Assembly: GCA_009760855.2 (NCBI GenBank)
Contig: WPIO01000001.1
Location: 1,391,501 to 1,455,500, forward strand
Direction of reading: 5' to 3'
DNA length: 64,000 nucleotides
Source of the DNA: Cristatella mucedo
Lineage: Eukaryota; Bryozoa; Phylactolaemata; Cristatellidae
Positions within the stretch are counted from its first letter, which is position 1, and each line of letters opens with the position of its first letter. The position numbers were made by a program, and so were the translations under genes. Positions 47,331 to 58,749 of this stretch are shown here, one piece after another. The notes beneath the pieces are model-generated. The model ran no database searches, had not been told where the DNA came from, and worked only from the letters and a program-made list of their open reading frames with translations.

Positions 47331-47842
47331 GCGGCCTCCTAGTTATTTATAGATGGATCCGGCCTAATTGAGTTGTCATAGTTTTCTCTCCTTTCACTGT
47401 AGATGTAATCTGACTTGCCAGTATGCCAACTAACGAGTTTTCCGAGGCGCGAGCTGTCTCTCGGCCGCTTTTTGCTTTGAGTTGAGAGCTCATTAGTATT
47501 TTAGAAAATTCTCTCCATTCAAATTCAATTAGAAAGAGGTTATAATTAATTCTTTCTAATTTTCTAATTTAATTATCGCCTCTTTCTAATTCTTTATATT
47601 TGTATTTCATTGCTATTGGTTTTACTTCGAACGCTTCGCAGTATGATTTTAAAACTGCACCTGTGCTTTGCGAACTGCTAGCAGCTGCAGCTTTTAGCCG
47701 TGACGGATTTGTGCCAGAAAGCCTTAACGCAGAAGCCGGCTAAATACGGCTTTTATGCCAGATAGGCCTTAGCTAGCATTTCAGTCCGGCCTAAGCTACC
47801 CTAGCTATTTATTTATGGTTGGATCCGGCCTAATTAATGATT
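47305..47842. repeat. 75-bp direct repeats flanking a hairpin
   Basis: Segments 47305-47380 and 47765-47842 align (CCAGTCCGACCTAGC/TCAGTCCGGCCTAAGC; GGATCCGGCCTAATT in both). Between them a 23-bp inverted repeat with a 19-bp loop (47527-47549 and 47569-47591, AATTAGAAAGAGG/CCTCTTTCTAATT) forms a strong AT-rich hairpin. Could be a small unknown element. Confidence 0.6.
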
Positions 47843-48420
47843 ATAATAATAATGAATTGTATTAACTTCTCTGGAGAGAGCTTCATCTCTTTCTTGGCAC
47901 TTTACATTTGCTTCATAAGAAGCAGGAGCGAATTTTTTAGTAATTAAATTGTTGAAGTTTTGTTCCCCTTCATTACTGCTAGCTGCAGTTCAAACTGCTG
48001 CCTATGTTTAATTTTAGAACTGATGTCAGGCGCTTGCATGAACATGAGCACATGGCCGGGTTTGTGTGATAAATATGTGCCCCTATACTTGTGGGAGTCT
48101 CAGGGCCTGTCTGTTGTGGCTTTTTGTTTATTTGTTTGTCTGGCCGCCCCCACTCCGGCAGGCCAGCTGAGTGGGCGTGGTTTATTCTGGCCTTTATTAA
48201 TTTATTTATATATTTATTTATTTATTTTTATTTATTTACTTATTTATATATTCATTTATTCTGGCTTGTGCCTTCATGACCTGCTGAAATGGCCTAGTAT
48301 TCTGAAACCCTTGCCGACCTCTGGTATAGGGTCTTCTGGAGACGAGCTCTTTTTACTAGACCTTATTAAGGTACTGCATGACATGCAGAGACCTCGGAAT
48401 ATCTTTTAGGAAGGTCACAG
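47843..48420. other. Intron with (TTTA)n tract
   Basis: (TTTA)n-like microsatellite at 48194-48262; otherwise no element recognised. Open frames across it are low-complexity. Confidence 0.5.
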
Positions 48421-48559
48421 GCTGGCTTCAAATCCGAAATTGCTTTAATCCGAAAGGATTTAATAGAGGCACGAAGTCATTCTTTCACTAAAAGAAGCTG
48501 AAACTGTTATGCTGAGCATTTAATTTAGGGGAGTCAGGCCTTTCACTATTGGCCAGTAA

Positions 48560-48990
48560 ATGGTTTACTGTCTCAGAAAGCTGTTTTGGGTCTGACTAGC
48601 ATGACTTTAGTTTTCAATAAATACAAGAAGCCCCGGTTTTTTGTGAGCTTCCACTTGTAGACTCGAAGGCTGCCTTTGACATTGACAAGATCTGAATCAG
48701 ACCCCGATTTCTTAAAACGACGTTCAGGCCTACCCTTAACACGGTGGATATGTTGATGTTTTTTCGTAAATTGAAATAATCTTGACGACTCTGTAAACGA
48801 ATACAGTGTACTTTAGCATGCTTGTCAAGACTGCTATTAAGTGACATTTTCACTGCATCAATGAGGGTATTGAAGCTGTCGGTCGAATCTGGGTGCAGAT
48901 CAAGAAGACCTGCATCAAATACAGATTTTAAAAATTGTCCTGGTAATGCTTTTTTAGTTAATTCATTGGAAAAATTTGGCATTACCTTGT
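48560..48990 (-). mobile_element. LINE pre-RT linker fragment, minus strand
   Basis: The minus frame 48614-48982 contains SLNSSLDKHAKVHCIRLQSR, close to the conserved LLDKHAP...R segment between the endonuclease and RT of CR1/jockey ORF2. Probably part of LINE-B or a third LINE. Confidence 0.55.
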
Positions 48991-49014
48991 ACGTAAAAAA
49001 CCAGAACTAACAAT

Positions 49015-49210
49015 AATAATATTATTTTACACTTAATAAAGCATTAACAGGGAACTCAATCTCTTTCTAGGCGCTTTACACTTGCTGTACATAAAACACA
49101 ATTGAATGGTGAGTGGTATTATGCTTGATAAACAACATGAATAACTTGGTAGAGGTGACTTAAAAAGAGTCTGCATGCAAGTGTGATCCGAGAGTGTCAG
49201 AGGGCACTCC
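49015..49210 (-). mobile_element. LINE-A 3' end, minus strand
   Basis: Tail, hairpin relic (AATAAAGCATTAACAGGGAA) and 3' UTR complement. Confidence 0.7.
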
Positions 49211-49558
49211 AAAAGGTCAGTGGGGCAGACACTTTTGTGATCACGAGATCTGTGATATAACCCCCGATGTGAATGGCATCTTAGTTGGGTTAGATCACCG
49301 TCGTCTGTAAAGCATGTCTAAGTCTTTGAAGAAAGCTCCGTTTCTCTTTTAACAGCAACGCTTTGGCTTTAATATTATTATTTCCATCTCGGGTATAGAT
49401 AGCACACCATTGGATGCATTCCTAATATCTCCGTCTGCTTTCAAAAACAGCATAGTAAACTAAAAACATGTAAAAATTGTTGTGTTATTTATCGTAATAC
49501 AAAATTTTGTGTCGACTTCAAAACCATCGTTACTTAGTATTGCCTATTCTTAAAATAG
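49211..49558. other. Duplicated intron before the exon
   Basis: From about 49360 it aligns with 52260-52463 of copy 2. Ends in acceptor TTCTTAAAATAG. Confidence 0.6.
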
Positions 49559-49764
49559 ATTACGAGCCAGCATTTGTTATTAGCAAATCGAAAGTAGAGG
49601 TGATTGAAGACGACGCTATAACGTCACTGCATGACCCAGGACGAGCTCCAGCACCAGAAGCAGATGATCAATGGAAGCGTCGCTCGAAATCCCGCAACAG
49701 CTGCTGCTCTGTAGATAGGCAAAGCGAAAACCTCACAACTACCGGGAATGTTTTAACAGCTTAG
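49559..49764 (+). CDS. Exon: cytoplasmic tail paralogue 1, stop at its donor (possible poison exon)
   Basis: Paralogue of the exon at 52464. Phase 1 acceptor after TTCTTAAAATAG; shared reading YEPAFVISKSKVEVIEDD against HQPAVVINKSKVQVFED. It continues through a basic stretch, QWKRRSKSRN, to GNVLTA and a TAG whose last base is the last exon base before donor GTACCA. In the paralogue the frame passes the donor without a stop. By alignment, a one-base loss near GTTTTAACAGC shifts the frame; other indels make this exon 206 bp, not a multiple of three. If included, it yields a short-tailed receptor or a decay-targeted transcript; otherwise it is a dying duplicate. Confidence 0.62.
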
Positions 49765-50284
49765 GTACCAATTAGCCACTTTTTCAATGGAAACGTGTGG
49801 AATCAAAACTTAATGGTCGGTACAGCACTAAGCTACTCAGCTGCTCAATACTGTTCGCAATTAATACGTCCTTATTTACATTACAAATACCTTCTTGATC
49901 ATAATTTGCGAAGGTTTGCACCAAAGGCCACTCTAATCACTTTTTTGTAACTAACACTTTTGAAAGTAATAACGAGAATTATGACGCATATATTCTTTCA
50001 CAAACCATTTGATTAATTCACTACATCTATGCTGTGATTATTTTTCACACTTTGGGTCAGCTAAATTAGACTTCTGCAGAATGCTATGAAAATTAACATT
50101 GTTTTTTGCTTTTCAAACTTTCCTACTGCCGAACCTTGCACACAAATTTATTCGCGTAATCATTGCCCAAACTGAGCCTAGCTCCTATAAGTTTGTGGTT
50201 AATTCGTATTGGCTCAATAAACAAGTGTCGATAACTACCAGTAATTATATTCGTGGCAGCTTTTTGGATGGCTAAAATTCAGGC
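49765..50284. other. Intron with duplication junction near 50000
   Basis: 49765-49997 aligns with 52662-52905 (after the second exon), and from about 50000 the sequence aligns with 43420 onward, which places the tandem breakpoint. Confidence 0.65.
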
Positions 50285-51020
50285 TTTTTTTTAGATAAAG
50301 ATACCTTGTCTGAGTTGATCCATGCATCTGTGACGTCCCGTATTGACTTCTGTAACTCACTGCTTGCTGGCCTGCTGGCATGTGCAATCAGGCACTTACA
50401 GCTAGTGCAGCTAGGCTTGTCTGTTGTGAGTGTCACACTTGCCACATCACACTACTTCTCGCCGACCTGCACTGGCTACCAGTCAAGCAACGGATTGACT
50501 TCAAGGTTTTGTCGCTCGCTGTTAGGTCACTTCATTCTTTGGCTCCAGCCTATCTCTCAGATAGACTCCCCCACCAGGCCAAGCATCGTACCACCCGCTT
50601 TCGGAATCCAACAGTTTACCAATACCTTGTACAAACCTCAAATAATTTGGAGACCGTGCATTTAGTTCGTTTGCTCCCAAAGTCGAGAACTCACTCCCGA
50701 CTTGTGTCTCAACATCCCTTGACTTGACCACATTTAAAAAGAACTTAAAAACGCATATATTTAGGACAGCATTTAGTGGGTCCCTGTGATTCGTCCTTCA
50801 TAAGCTTATGCGTGCTGACGCTGTGCATGCTGCCACTAACCACACTTGCATGCTGACCTTGTGCATGTCACCCTTAACCACGTTATTCATGCTGTTTATC
50901 AAGCATGATATTACTTAACATTCAATCGCGTTTCCCTTTGCAGCAAATTTAAAGTGCCTAGAAAGAGATTGAGTTATCTGAGGGAGCTTTATCGAGTGCA
51001 TTAGTATTGTTATTATTATA
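50285..51020 (+). mobile_element. LINE-A, plus strand, in duplication copy 2
   Basis: RT C-terminus (VTSRIDFCNSLLAGL, LLADLHWLPVKQRIDFKVLS), broken frames, 3' UTR, hairpin (AAAGTGCC...GGAGCTTTA) and a short ATTATT tail. Confidence 0.85.
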
Positions 51021-51704
51021 GTGACTTGCCGAGTGATCCTTGCATCGATCTAGCAAACGCCATCTTCTTCTTTGTCAGGTATTTCAGCCATCACAGTCTT
51101 TTTACATCAATCCATTACCTAGCCATGAAACGTGTAGTCCTCTAGACCTGTTTCTGATTTCCTGCATCTTCGGCAATGAATCAATTTGGTGCCGAAGCGC
51201 CTGACCCACAAGCTAAGTGTGTCCTTGGCACTAGGTCTTCACCCTAAAACATTAGAAATTGTATTAGTTATGCCAGTAATAATAGACTAAGGCATCTTAT
51301 GCAACTTTTGTCCATTATATCTTCTACCAATCTTTATTTCAGACACTACGAAAACTGTTAGAAGACCAGCTTAATTTTTTTTAATTCAAACTTCGAAAGG
51401 AGAAAGTTGGATCAACCCAATTATTAAAGATAATTGCTCAACAAATTCGGCATTTGTTGGGTATATCTGACTAAAATATTCCAGGGTATTTATTTAAGCA
51501 GACAAAGCTAATCCAATTACTACTAAAGTCTAGGATACCTTGGGAATCCAAGCGTAGTCCGACGGTTTTGGCAATATGTGCCATTCTGCTGGCAATTTCG
51601 ATCGCTTATTGTGATCACACAGTTCTCGCTGGTACTTAAATGCTGGTGTCACAAAGTTTTACCAATGCTAGATATCGTTAGAAGTTGGCTTCTCTTACAA
51701 ATGT
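51021..51704. other. Duplicated intron block, contains empty SINE-A site
   Basis: Paralogous to 44830-45137 joined to 45286-45640. The position matching the SINE-A insertion is about 51327-51345 (ACCAATCTTTATTTCAGACA). Confidence 0.65.
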
Positions 51705-52170
51705 CTAATAGTACATCCTAGAAATCTGGAGGTCTTGTTTCAAAGTAACCTATGGTTAAACAAAAAAATTAGCTCCGCAGCCAAATCTGCTTATAACCGA
51801 CTACGTTGCATTTCAAAAATGTAAATATCCTAGACAGGAATACCTCATCTAAATTGATCCTTGCATTTGCACCAGAGCTTCATTAATTGTGCAATCCACT
51901 TCTCGCTGAATCTCCAGACAGTATCGTATCTCCAGCGCGGTTGGTGCCCATTTCTTCCGCAGCTAGTCTTAACTGTCGTGATTTCCGGAGCTGCTAAATT
52001 ACACCATTTCAGATTTGACTGCAGAGACTCGCAATAAACCAGCGTATTTACTTCAAAGTTTTGTCAATCGTACTTCTTTTGCGAAAAACTGTATGTGGCT
52101 AGAAAGAGATTTCTCTGTGGGCGCTATATCAAATCTAATATTGCTACCATTATTAGTATTAGTATCTTCA
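51705..52170 (+). mobile_element. LINE-A, plus strand, old
   Basis: CTAGAAATCTGGAGGTCTTG and TTAGCTCCGCAGCCAAATCT match the region at 20975-21045. The end AGAAAGAGATTTCTCTGTGG then GCGCTATATCAA is the decayed hairpin. Clearly older than the neighbouring copy at 50285. Confidence 0.7.
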
Positions 52171-52463
52171 TCAATGGCATTTTTCTTATGGGTTAGTATG
52201 CCAAAGTTTGTACAGAATTTCAAAGTTTCATTAAAAATGGTTTTCATTTTTAAAAGAAATGCATTGGTTTTAATCTCGCTATTTACATCTATGGTAGGAC
52301 TGATGCCCCGTTGCATGAATTCCTAAAAAGTTTGTTTGGTTTGCTTTAAAAAACAGCGTATTACGCTAAAATATCAAATGAGGATGATCCTTTATTTTAG
52401 CTGAAAATGTTTTTCGTTTGATTTAACGTCTTGGTGGCTCGATGTTACCTTTTCTTAAAATAG
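52171..52463. other. Duplicated intron before the exon
   Basis: Aligns with 49360-49558 from about 52260. Ends in acceptor TTCTTAAAATAG. Confidence 0.6.
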
Positions 52464-52661
52464 ATCACCAGCCGGCAGTCGTTATAAACAAATCGAAGGT
52501 GCAGGTATTTGAAGACGCTTTGATGTCACTCGATGGACGAGATTCAGCCGCAGAAGTAACTAACAAACGGAAGCGTTCTATGAATTATCTTGGCAGCCGC
52601 AGCTCTACATTTAGCCAAAATAAAGACCTCATAAAGGCAAAGAATGTTGTCAACAGCACAG
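52464..52661 (+). CDS. Exon: cytoplasmic tail paralogue 2
   Basis: A 66-codon exon, phase 1 at both ends (acceptor TTCTTAAAATAG, donor GTACCA), so it can be skipped without changing the frame. It starts HQPAVVINKSKVQVFED, is acidic then basic (NKRKRSMNY), and ends SQNKDLIKAKNVVNST. No known signalling motif: no ITAM or ITIM, no proline-rich SH3 site. Ser/Thr-rich, with possible basophilic kinase sites. Intact compared with the 49559 paralogue, so this is probably the constitutive version. Confidence 0.65.
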
Positions 52662-52905
52662 GTACCAAATAACCGCATATTTAACGGAAATATGTCGAAT
52701 AGAAACTTACTGCTTGGAGCAATACTAAACTAATCTGCTGCTAATTATTATTCGCGATAATTATTACCGCTTGTTGAACCTATTAGTAAATAGATTTTTA
52801 ATATTTCTTAAGGTTTGAAAAAAGACGTCTCTTTGAGGATCTTTATTATAATAACCTAATGTAATTGCCCCTAATAAGAATCTTAACGCATTTTTCGTAC
52901 GTCTG

Positions 52906-55900
52906 GCAGAAGCTTGTTGAAAACTCAGATAATCTATTGATCACCGCCTAATGCCAGCATAGTCCTTAGAATTCAATTAGAAGCATAAAATATGCACTGT
53001 TTACATACTGTTTGTCCCTAGTCAGATGGCTAGTACTTAAAGCCAAATACTCAGCGTTTCAGAACAAGTGAAATTACTGGTAGGAGAACGAATAGTAAGT
53101 GATTGTCCATCTCAGTCAATAGGTTAAAAGAACAAGTGAGCACATTGTATGCTCAGGCTAAGCATTCAACAAAGAGAGTAAGCCAGTGTGCTACCGCTCA
53201 AATAATGAGAAACTAGACCCACTATAACTTGAGATTTCACAATTACTATATAGTTTGGTCAACGTTTAACGGAGTCCTTCCTTATTTAATCTGAAATGGG
53301 CATTAGATATGCAATATGATTTCCATATATTCAATGAAGCACCTTTAAGTTGCTGCCATCAATAAAAATGAATTTCAAATATAAGCGTCATTTCTATTGA
53401 TGTAATGATGGCTTTACGAATCGTAATATAGGGTCAGTGTGGGCAGAAAAGTAGTTTCAGTGCAAGGAGTTTCTAATTAATTAATGTATTCAGAACCATT
53501 ACTAACGTTTGCGAGTACAAATTCGCTGAAATGACTATGACCGCCTCCACATTTAGAGATCAATTTCAATTCCGATCCCTATTTAGCATCTATTAGATTC
53601 CAAACTTCGTCTCTTCTACTTGTCAGTCTCTTCATTATAATGCTCCACCTGAAAGTACCAAAAAATTCCCTAATTGTTTTAGGCATCCTTCTTGCTACCT
53701 ACTACTTGGTCAACAGACTAGATTATAAGATTTGCTGATTAAAAGCCTGAAATATTTGTGAGTCAGTGCCTTTGCTTGGTTGCTCTAAAAGCGTGGAACC
53801 TATTCAAGTGAATTATCGGAAAATAACATTTCGGAGCGAAGTTTATGCAACAGCTGAAGTTCAAGATACGCTTTTTAAAGCGCTTTCTGGATACATGCGA
53901 CAACTCTTTTTAAGCCTGCATGCAGAAATAGTGTACGCTATCACAACGCAATTGAAATGATTTCGATTGAAACTCCAATCTTTACAAGGAATAGATTCGG
54001 TGCCCAAAATAAATCCATGTTTTAAATAAGGTCCCTATAGCTGTGTCAATGGTATTTGCAACCGGCAGGGGACGAAATACTAAGTTGTCCCTTACATCTT
54101 TAATATAGTTAAGATATACACTGTCTTAAAATAAAATTAAAAGCTGCAGATTGATTGCTCTTACTTCAGATTATCCACTCTCATTCCACAGCTTTGTCCG
54201 TCAGTTAAGGAAACCGTTCTCTCAGAACCACTTAGTCACAATCAATTCGAAGATGCGTGTGGTCCTTCTATTTTGACTATTACCGCAAAGATTTTCCCCG
54301 AAGTTTCTTAGATATATTGCTCTATGTTAGCAACAAATAATTTATGAGCACTTATTATTTTCAATTTAGTCTGTTTATGCTCCTTTTGCCCTTCAAGTGA
54401 GCTATACACCATCAAAGGGCATATTGACCATATTGTACTGGGCACCGATACCCAAAGTAGATGCCGAAAGGATTTTTTTAAAGTATGCCAGTACAAATAC
54501 ATTTTCTTCTCATACCTGCTCAAAATTGTTTACCTAGCTTCTTAGTCTTACCGAAGCCGAAACCGCTATACATAATGAGGCAGACTATGTGACTGTAGCT
54601 GTACTCCGAGGGACTTGCTTTGTCAGTCTTTCTCATCGCTTGATAAGGCCTTGCTCAAATATGCGCTTCAGCCTTTAATACTTAAGCACGATGATGCGTA
54701 AGCCAAGGCATTGCTCGCTCATTTAACGTGAGGAAACGTTATTTTATTTCCCACTGAGTTTTCTAGCATAAGTTGCCGCGTGCTATTTAGTTACGCAGTA
54801 ATGTAGTTACGTTTTAAACGGTAGTAGTAACTATCACGGGAATATAACTCGAACATTTAGAAGTGTTTATAGTAGAAGGAACACGTTTGACTAGAGCTCT
54901 TAACTCAATTTCTTTCTAACTTACTTATGAAATTCAGATGGAATATAAGCAGTACCACATAGTCAGTGGTCAGTGATATAACCTGCCGATAGTCCAAATG
55001 TAATATAATGTAACTCAGTCTCTAACTTAACAACGCCACAAAGACTAATTGGGTGTTACTCGGGAATGTTTTGCATACCTCCCTCACATTCTAAGCAGCA
55101 TTCGGTAGCCAACATACATCATCCTACACATCAAAGAGAAAAAAAGAAAGTGGGAGGCACAGCAGAGTCAGAAGGGCAGTTGAAGTGGCGAGTAGCATAA
55201 AAGTAGCAGATTAGGACATCTGGATAGGATGTGCCTTAGTCGGCTGCAGGAGAATAGCTGTCATTGCGTAATAATCGTGAAAGTGGGTTCCACAGTCTAG
55301 GAGCTGCAGAGAAAAAAAGCTTCTGTCGCCAACGGTTTTTAAGAGAGGGGGTGGAACAGGAAAATAATTTATTCCCCATACAGGACTTGAGAGTACGAGG
55401 AGGCTGAAACTGGTACGGCCGTTCAGAAAGGTGAGGATGAAGCAAGCGGTGGCTGGCCTTGTGGGCAGCGTAAGAGCATTGCTCTTTAACCGTTGTGCAA
55501 CCGACAGCCATCCTAGCTCGTTTAGCAAATAAGCAACGTTGTTTAAACTCTAAAATTTGCAATATATCCCTAATAGTAAGGTTTGTGGTAATATGCACAG
55601 AGCCAGCTAGCACAACTTGCTACTGTTAACAAGCATGTTGCCAGCACGCATCGTCACACGCAGGCAGAAAGATCAAGAGGACTTGCTAACTAGCACGCAA
55701 ACCAGGTGCCATTTAGCTTCCGTTCAGTAGTCGTCAAATCGGTCATATCGTGAGGTCAGTTAATAAGGACTTCTGATATCACATATTAAATCCTTTACTT
55801 TAAGAAATATACTCTAATCTTTGTGATATTATCAAAAATACCAGGGTTGAACGAAGCTGAGGAAGGATGAATTGCTTAAAGGCTTGCACTTGAAAAAGTA

Positions 55901-56264
55901 GCTAGACCCAGGTGCTATTACTATTATTTTTGAGGCTGGTAATACAATCTGGGACTTTTAGCTATTATATTGGCAAGATGCAGATTATAAATTCCAAACA
56001 GAAGTGATCGCATCCTAGAGTCGTGGGTACACAATACTTCAGTTTTTAGATGAGTTAGACCTATTTACACGGATGCTTGAGAGTCTCCTAACGTTGCATG
56101 ACACTGCTGTGCCTGGAACGCCTAGGGCGTGATAAAAGGTGCATATGGAGGTTTGTCGGATCAGCAGTGTCACATGCTGCCGAAATATTAATCTAGTGGT
56201 CAAGATAATAGGACAAAATCTGAATTCCGGTGAAGGCCCTAAACTAGTCGAAAAAAACAAAGCA
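52906..56264. other. Intron with LINE-B and little else
   Basis: Apart from the LINE-B at 55015-55620 nothing is recognised. A frame at 53766-53960 has a faint LINE-like look and no convincing splice sites. Confidence 0.35.
55015..55620 (-). mobile_element. LINE-B 3' part, minus strand
   Basis: The minus frame 55236-55613 shows SLKNRWRQKLFFSAAPRLWN then PLSRLLRND, the C-terminus of the element protein, and upstream LFAKRARMAVGCTTV matching the LLKARMAAGCSI of the copy at 46100. The 3' UTR runs to about 55020. Confidence 0.8.
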
Positions 56265-56410
56265 TCGGTGGATTTCTGGTTAGGTCCTGTGGTTAAGGTG
56301 CTCGCCCGACCAGAGCCTGGCTGGGGTACAGGGCAACCCCCCCCCAGGCATTGTAAAGCTCATGAATACAGATTAATTTCTTTTAGGGTGTTATACAGAT
56401 GAATTATATT
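56265..56410 (+). mobile_element. SINE-A, plus strand, diverged
   Basis: Head TTCTGGTTAGGTCCTGTGGT then TAAGGTGCTCGCCCGACCAG; tail AAAGCTCATGAATACAGATT is a decayed version of the LINE-A-like 3' end. Older than the copy at 45138. Confidence 0.65.
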
Positions 56411-56814
56411 TATTTATATTTATTCTTAGCTTTAAAAACTGACTGAAGCTTACCTGGCATATTTAAAAATCTCCATGCAAGACGTTTCATCTGGTCTAAT
56501 CTAACTGCCACAAGGCCAACAACAGAAATAGTGGTGGGAAAACTGGTTCAAAGTAGCTCAAGTTACCATGTTCTAATGCGGCTTTCTGTATTACTGGACT
56601 AGCAACGATATTTTTAAATATCCGGGACAAAACTGTGGTTTAACAACTGTATTCTTATAAAATATTGAAAACAACAGATCACTGCAGAGCATCAGTGGAA
56701 CGATGGGAATAGCTTTGATAGAACTAGCAGCCTTCTTGGACTGGGATAGAAATTTGATGATAGAGTCAATCTTTATTTTTTTCATTGTAGGCCTTGAATT
56801 GGTATAAATGCAAT
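56411..56814. other. Intron, nothing recognised
   Basis: No feature supported. Confidence 0.35.
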
Positions 56815-56990
56815 ATAATAATAATAATGCACTTGATAAAGCGCCCTCAGAGAACTCAATCTCTCTCTAGGCGCTTTACATTTGCTGCCAAGGGAAATGC
56901 AGTTGAATGGTAAGTAAAATCATGCTTGAAAAAAACAAACAAAATGAATAACATGGCTAGGGGTGACATGCGCAGAATTTCGGAACAAAA
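56815..56990 (-). mobile_element. LINE-A 3' end, minus strand
   Basis: AATAATAATAATGC tail, then GATAAAGCGCCCTCAGAGAA and TCTAGGCGCTTTACA: the complete hairpin complement, nearly consensus. The copy stops after about 170 bp. Confidence 0.85.
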
Positions 56991-57677
56991 GTCCGTCATT
57001 GATGTCTTTGAGGAATACGAGTCTTGAGTGGATGAAGCAACTCTAGGGATTGATAGTTCGATTTTGTCTTTCTTGCTGACAAAAAATCTTGATAAGCTCT
57101 AAGCTATATTACCTCAAAGATCACTAAGCAAGAAGATAACATAAAAGCGGTTAAGGATATATGTGAGGGTAGACGTCAGCAGCTCTATGGAAAAAAGTGA
57201 TTCTACAATTTTATTTATAAGCAGGACTTGACATTCACTAGGATGGAGTGCATTATGTACGGCTGTCCTCGTGCCCCAGTCTGATGACTATTGGTCTTGA
57301 TATTCCATTCGGTCGCTCAAATTCATATATATATATATATATATGTATTGGTAATAAAAATCTTAAAACTTGAGGTAAACAAATATCTACTTGGGCGAGG
57401 TGGCACAATGAACACAATCAGGGAGGCTGAGTAGTTACAAATCAGTAGTCTACTAATAGCTCAAATTAAAACCCGAAATAATGACTAAAAAATAAATAGA
57501 TCTGATTGAAAGACGTTGATAAATAATATTCAGGCAGTAACCGAGTTATTTATGGCATTTTGTAGTGAGACTAGGTGACAGATTAAAAGGCTTAGTCACA
57601 TAAAAATGTATGATCATCACTCCATTATTCTTAGGAAGACCTACTACAAAGCTGTCGTTTTGAAGAGGACCTACAAC

Positions 57678-57850
57678 AATCCTAGCTTATTAAGCAGCCT
57701 CTTTAGTGTAGCGATAGAAGAGTCTTCACGGCTATCACCACTGCTTGTAGCAGCGATAAAGGATCGCTCACCACAGGAATTGAACCCACGGCCTTAGGAC
57801 CAAAGTCGTAAAAGCAACCGCATTACCTAGTTGTACCATCACGGCGCCCT
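57678..57850 (-). mobile_element. SINE-B, minus strand, in palindrome spacer
   Basis: Same layout as the copy at 22449: GCAGCCTCTTTAGTGTAGCG, ATCACCACTGCTTGTAGCAG, then the complement of the tRNA-like head with GGAATTGAACCCACGG (B-box region). Confidence 0.8.
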
Positions 57851-58225
57851 ATACATCAGCCAAACTTTGCTACAGTCAAGATGGTATGTCAGGGATCCGA
57901 GAAAAATCTAGCTTATGCTGAATTATAGTATAATTCTATTTCAATTCTAAAATATTGCGTATCTGAGAGTGGTTATACACACCTAGTCCCATTAAAATAT
58001 GCCATCAATTACTCGGTTGCTGCTTTATATTTGTCTAACTATTATTTATATTCGGCTTTCATTCAGCTCTATTTACCCTTTGGTCAATATATTGGGTTTT
58101 AATTTGTGCTAGTAATAGACTAGTAATTTGTAACTAGTCAGCCTCCCTTACTTAACCCAGTGTGCCAACTCGCCCAGGTAGATATTAATTTAACTCCAAT
58201 TTTTAGTTTGCTATTACTAATTTTT

Positions 58226-58383
<158 letters not shown>

Positions 58384-58620
58384 CAACCACCTTTATGCGT
58401 TTGAGCGACCGAATGGAATATCAAGACCAACAGTCATCAGACTGGGGCACGAGGACAGCCGTACACCATTCCCTCCATCCTAGTGAATGTCAAGTCCTGC
58501 TTATAAATAATATGGTTGAACCACTTTTTTCCATAGAGCTGCTGATGTCTACCGTTACATCTCTGCTCAATCATTTTAATGTTATCTTCTTGCTTAGTGA
58601 TCTTTGAGGTAATCTAACTG

Positions 58621-58749
58621 ATGGCTCTAATCAAGTTCAGTGAACATGGCGAAAACCAGCATAACTTGACTCTCCTGGAATTCTCGCCCGAAGTTTCAAG
58701 CTTAACAATAATTACAAATGCATGTGATAATAACAAGTGTTTTTTCTAG
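58621..58749. other. Intron end
   Basis: Ends in a strong acceptor, GTGTTTTTTCTAG. Confidence 0.5.

Larger units (their letters stand above)
43420..49997 (+). repeat. Segmental tandem duplication, copy 1
   Basis: Non-transposon parts of this segment align in order with 50000-52905. Examples: GGTCAGCTAAATT at 43483 and 50056; GAAAGGAGAAAGTTGG in both; TTTGTTGGGTATATCT in both; the exon 49559-49764 with its acceptor TTCTTAAAATAG; and downstream GTACCAATTAGCC. Copy 1 is swollen by two LINE-B insertions, a SINE-A and other repeats. Confidence 0.8.
50000..52905 (+). repeat. Segmental tandem duplication, copy 2
   Basis: Partner of 43420-49997. It lacks the LINE-B and SINE-A insertions of copy 1 but has its own LINE-A copies at 50285 and 51705. 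Confidence 0.8.

Noticed and set aside
53766-53960. 64-codon plus frame, possible tail exon
   Set aside because: No convincing acceptor or donor in phase; weak similarity to the LINE PKAWN region suggests transposon decay.
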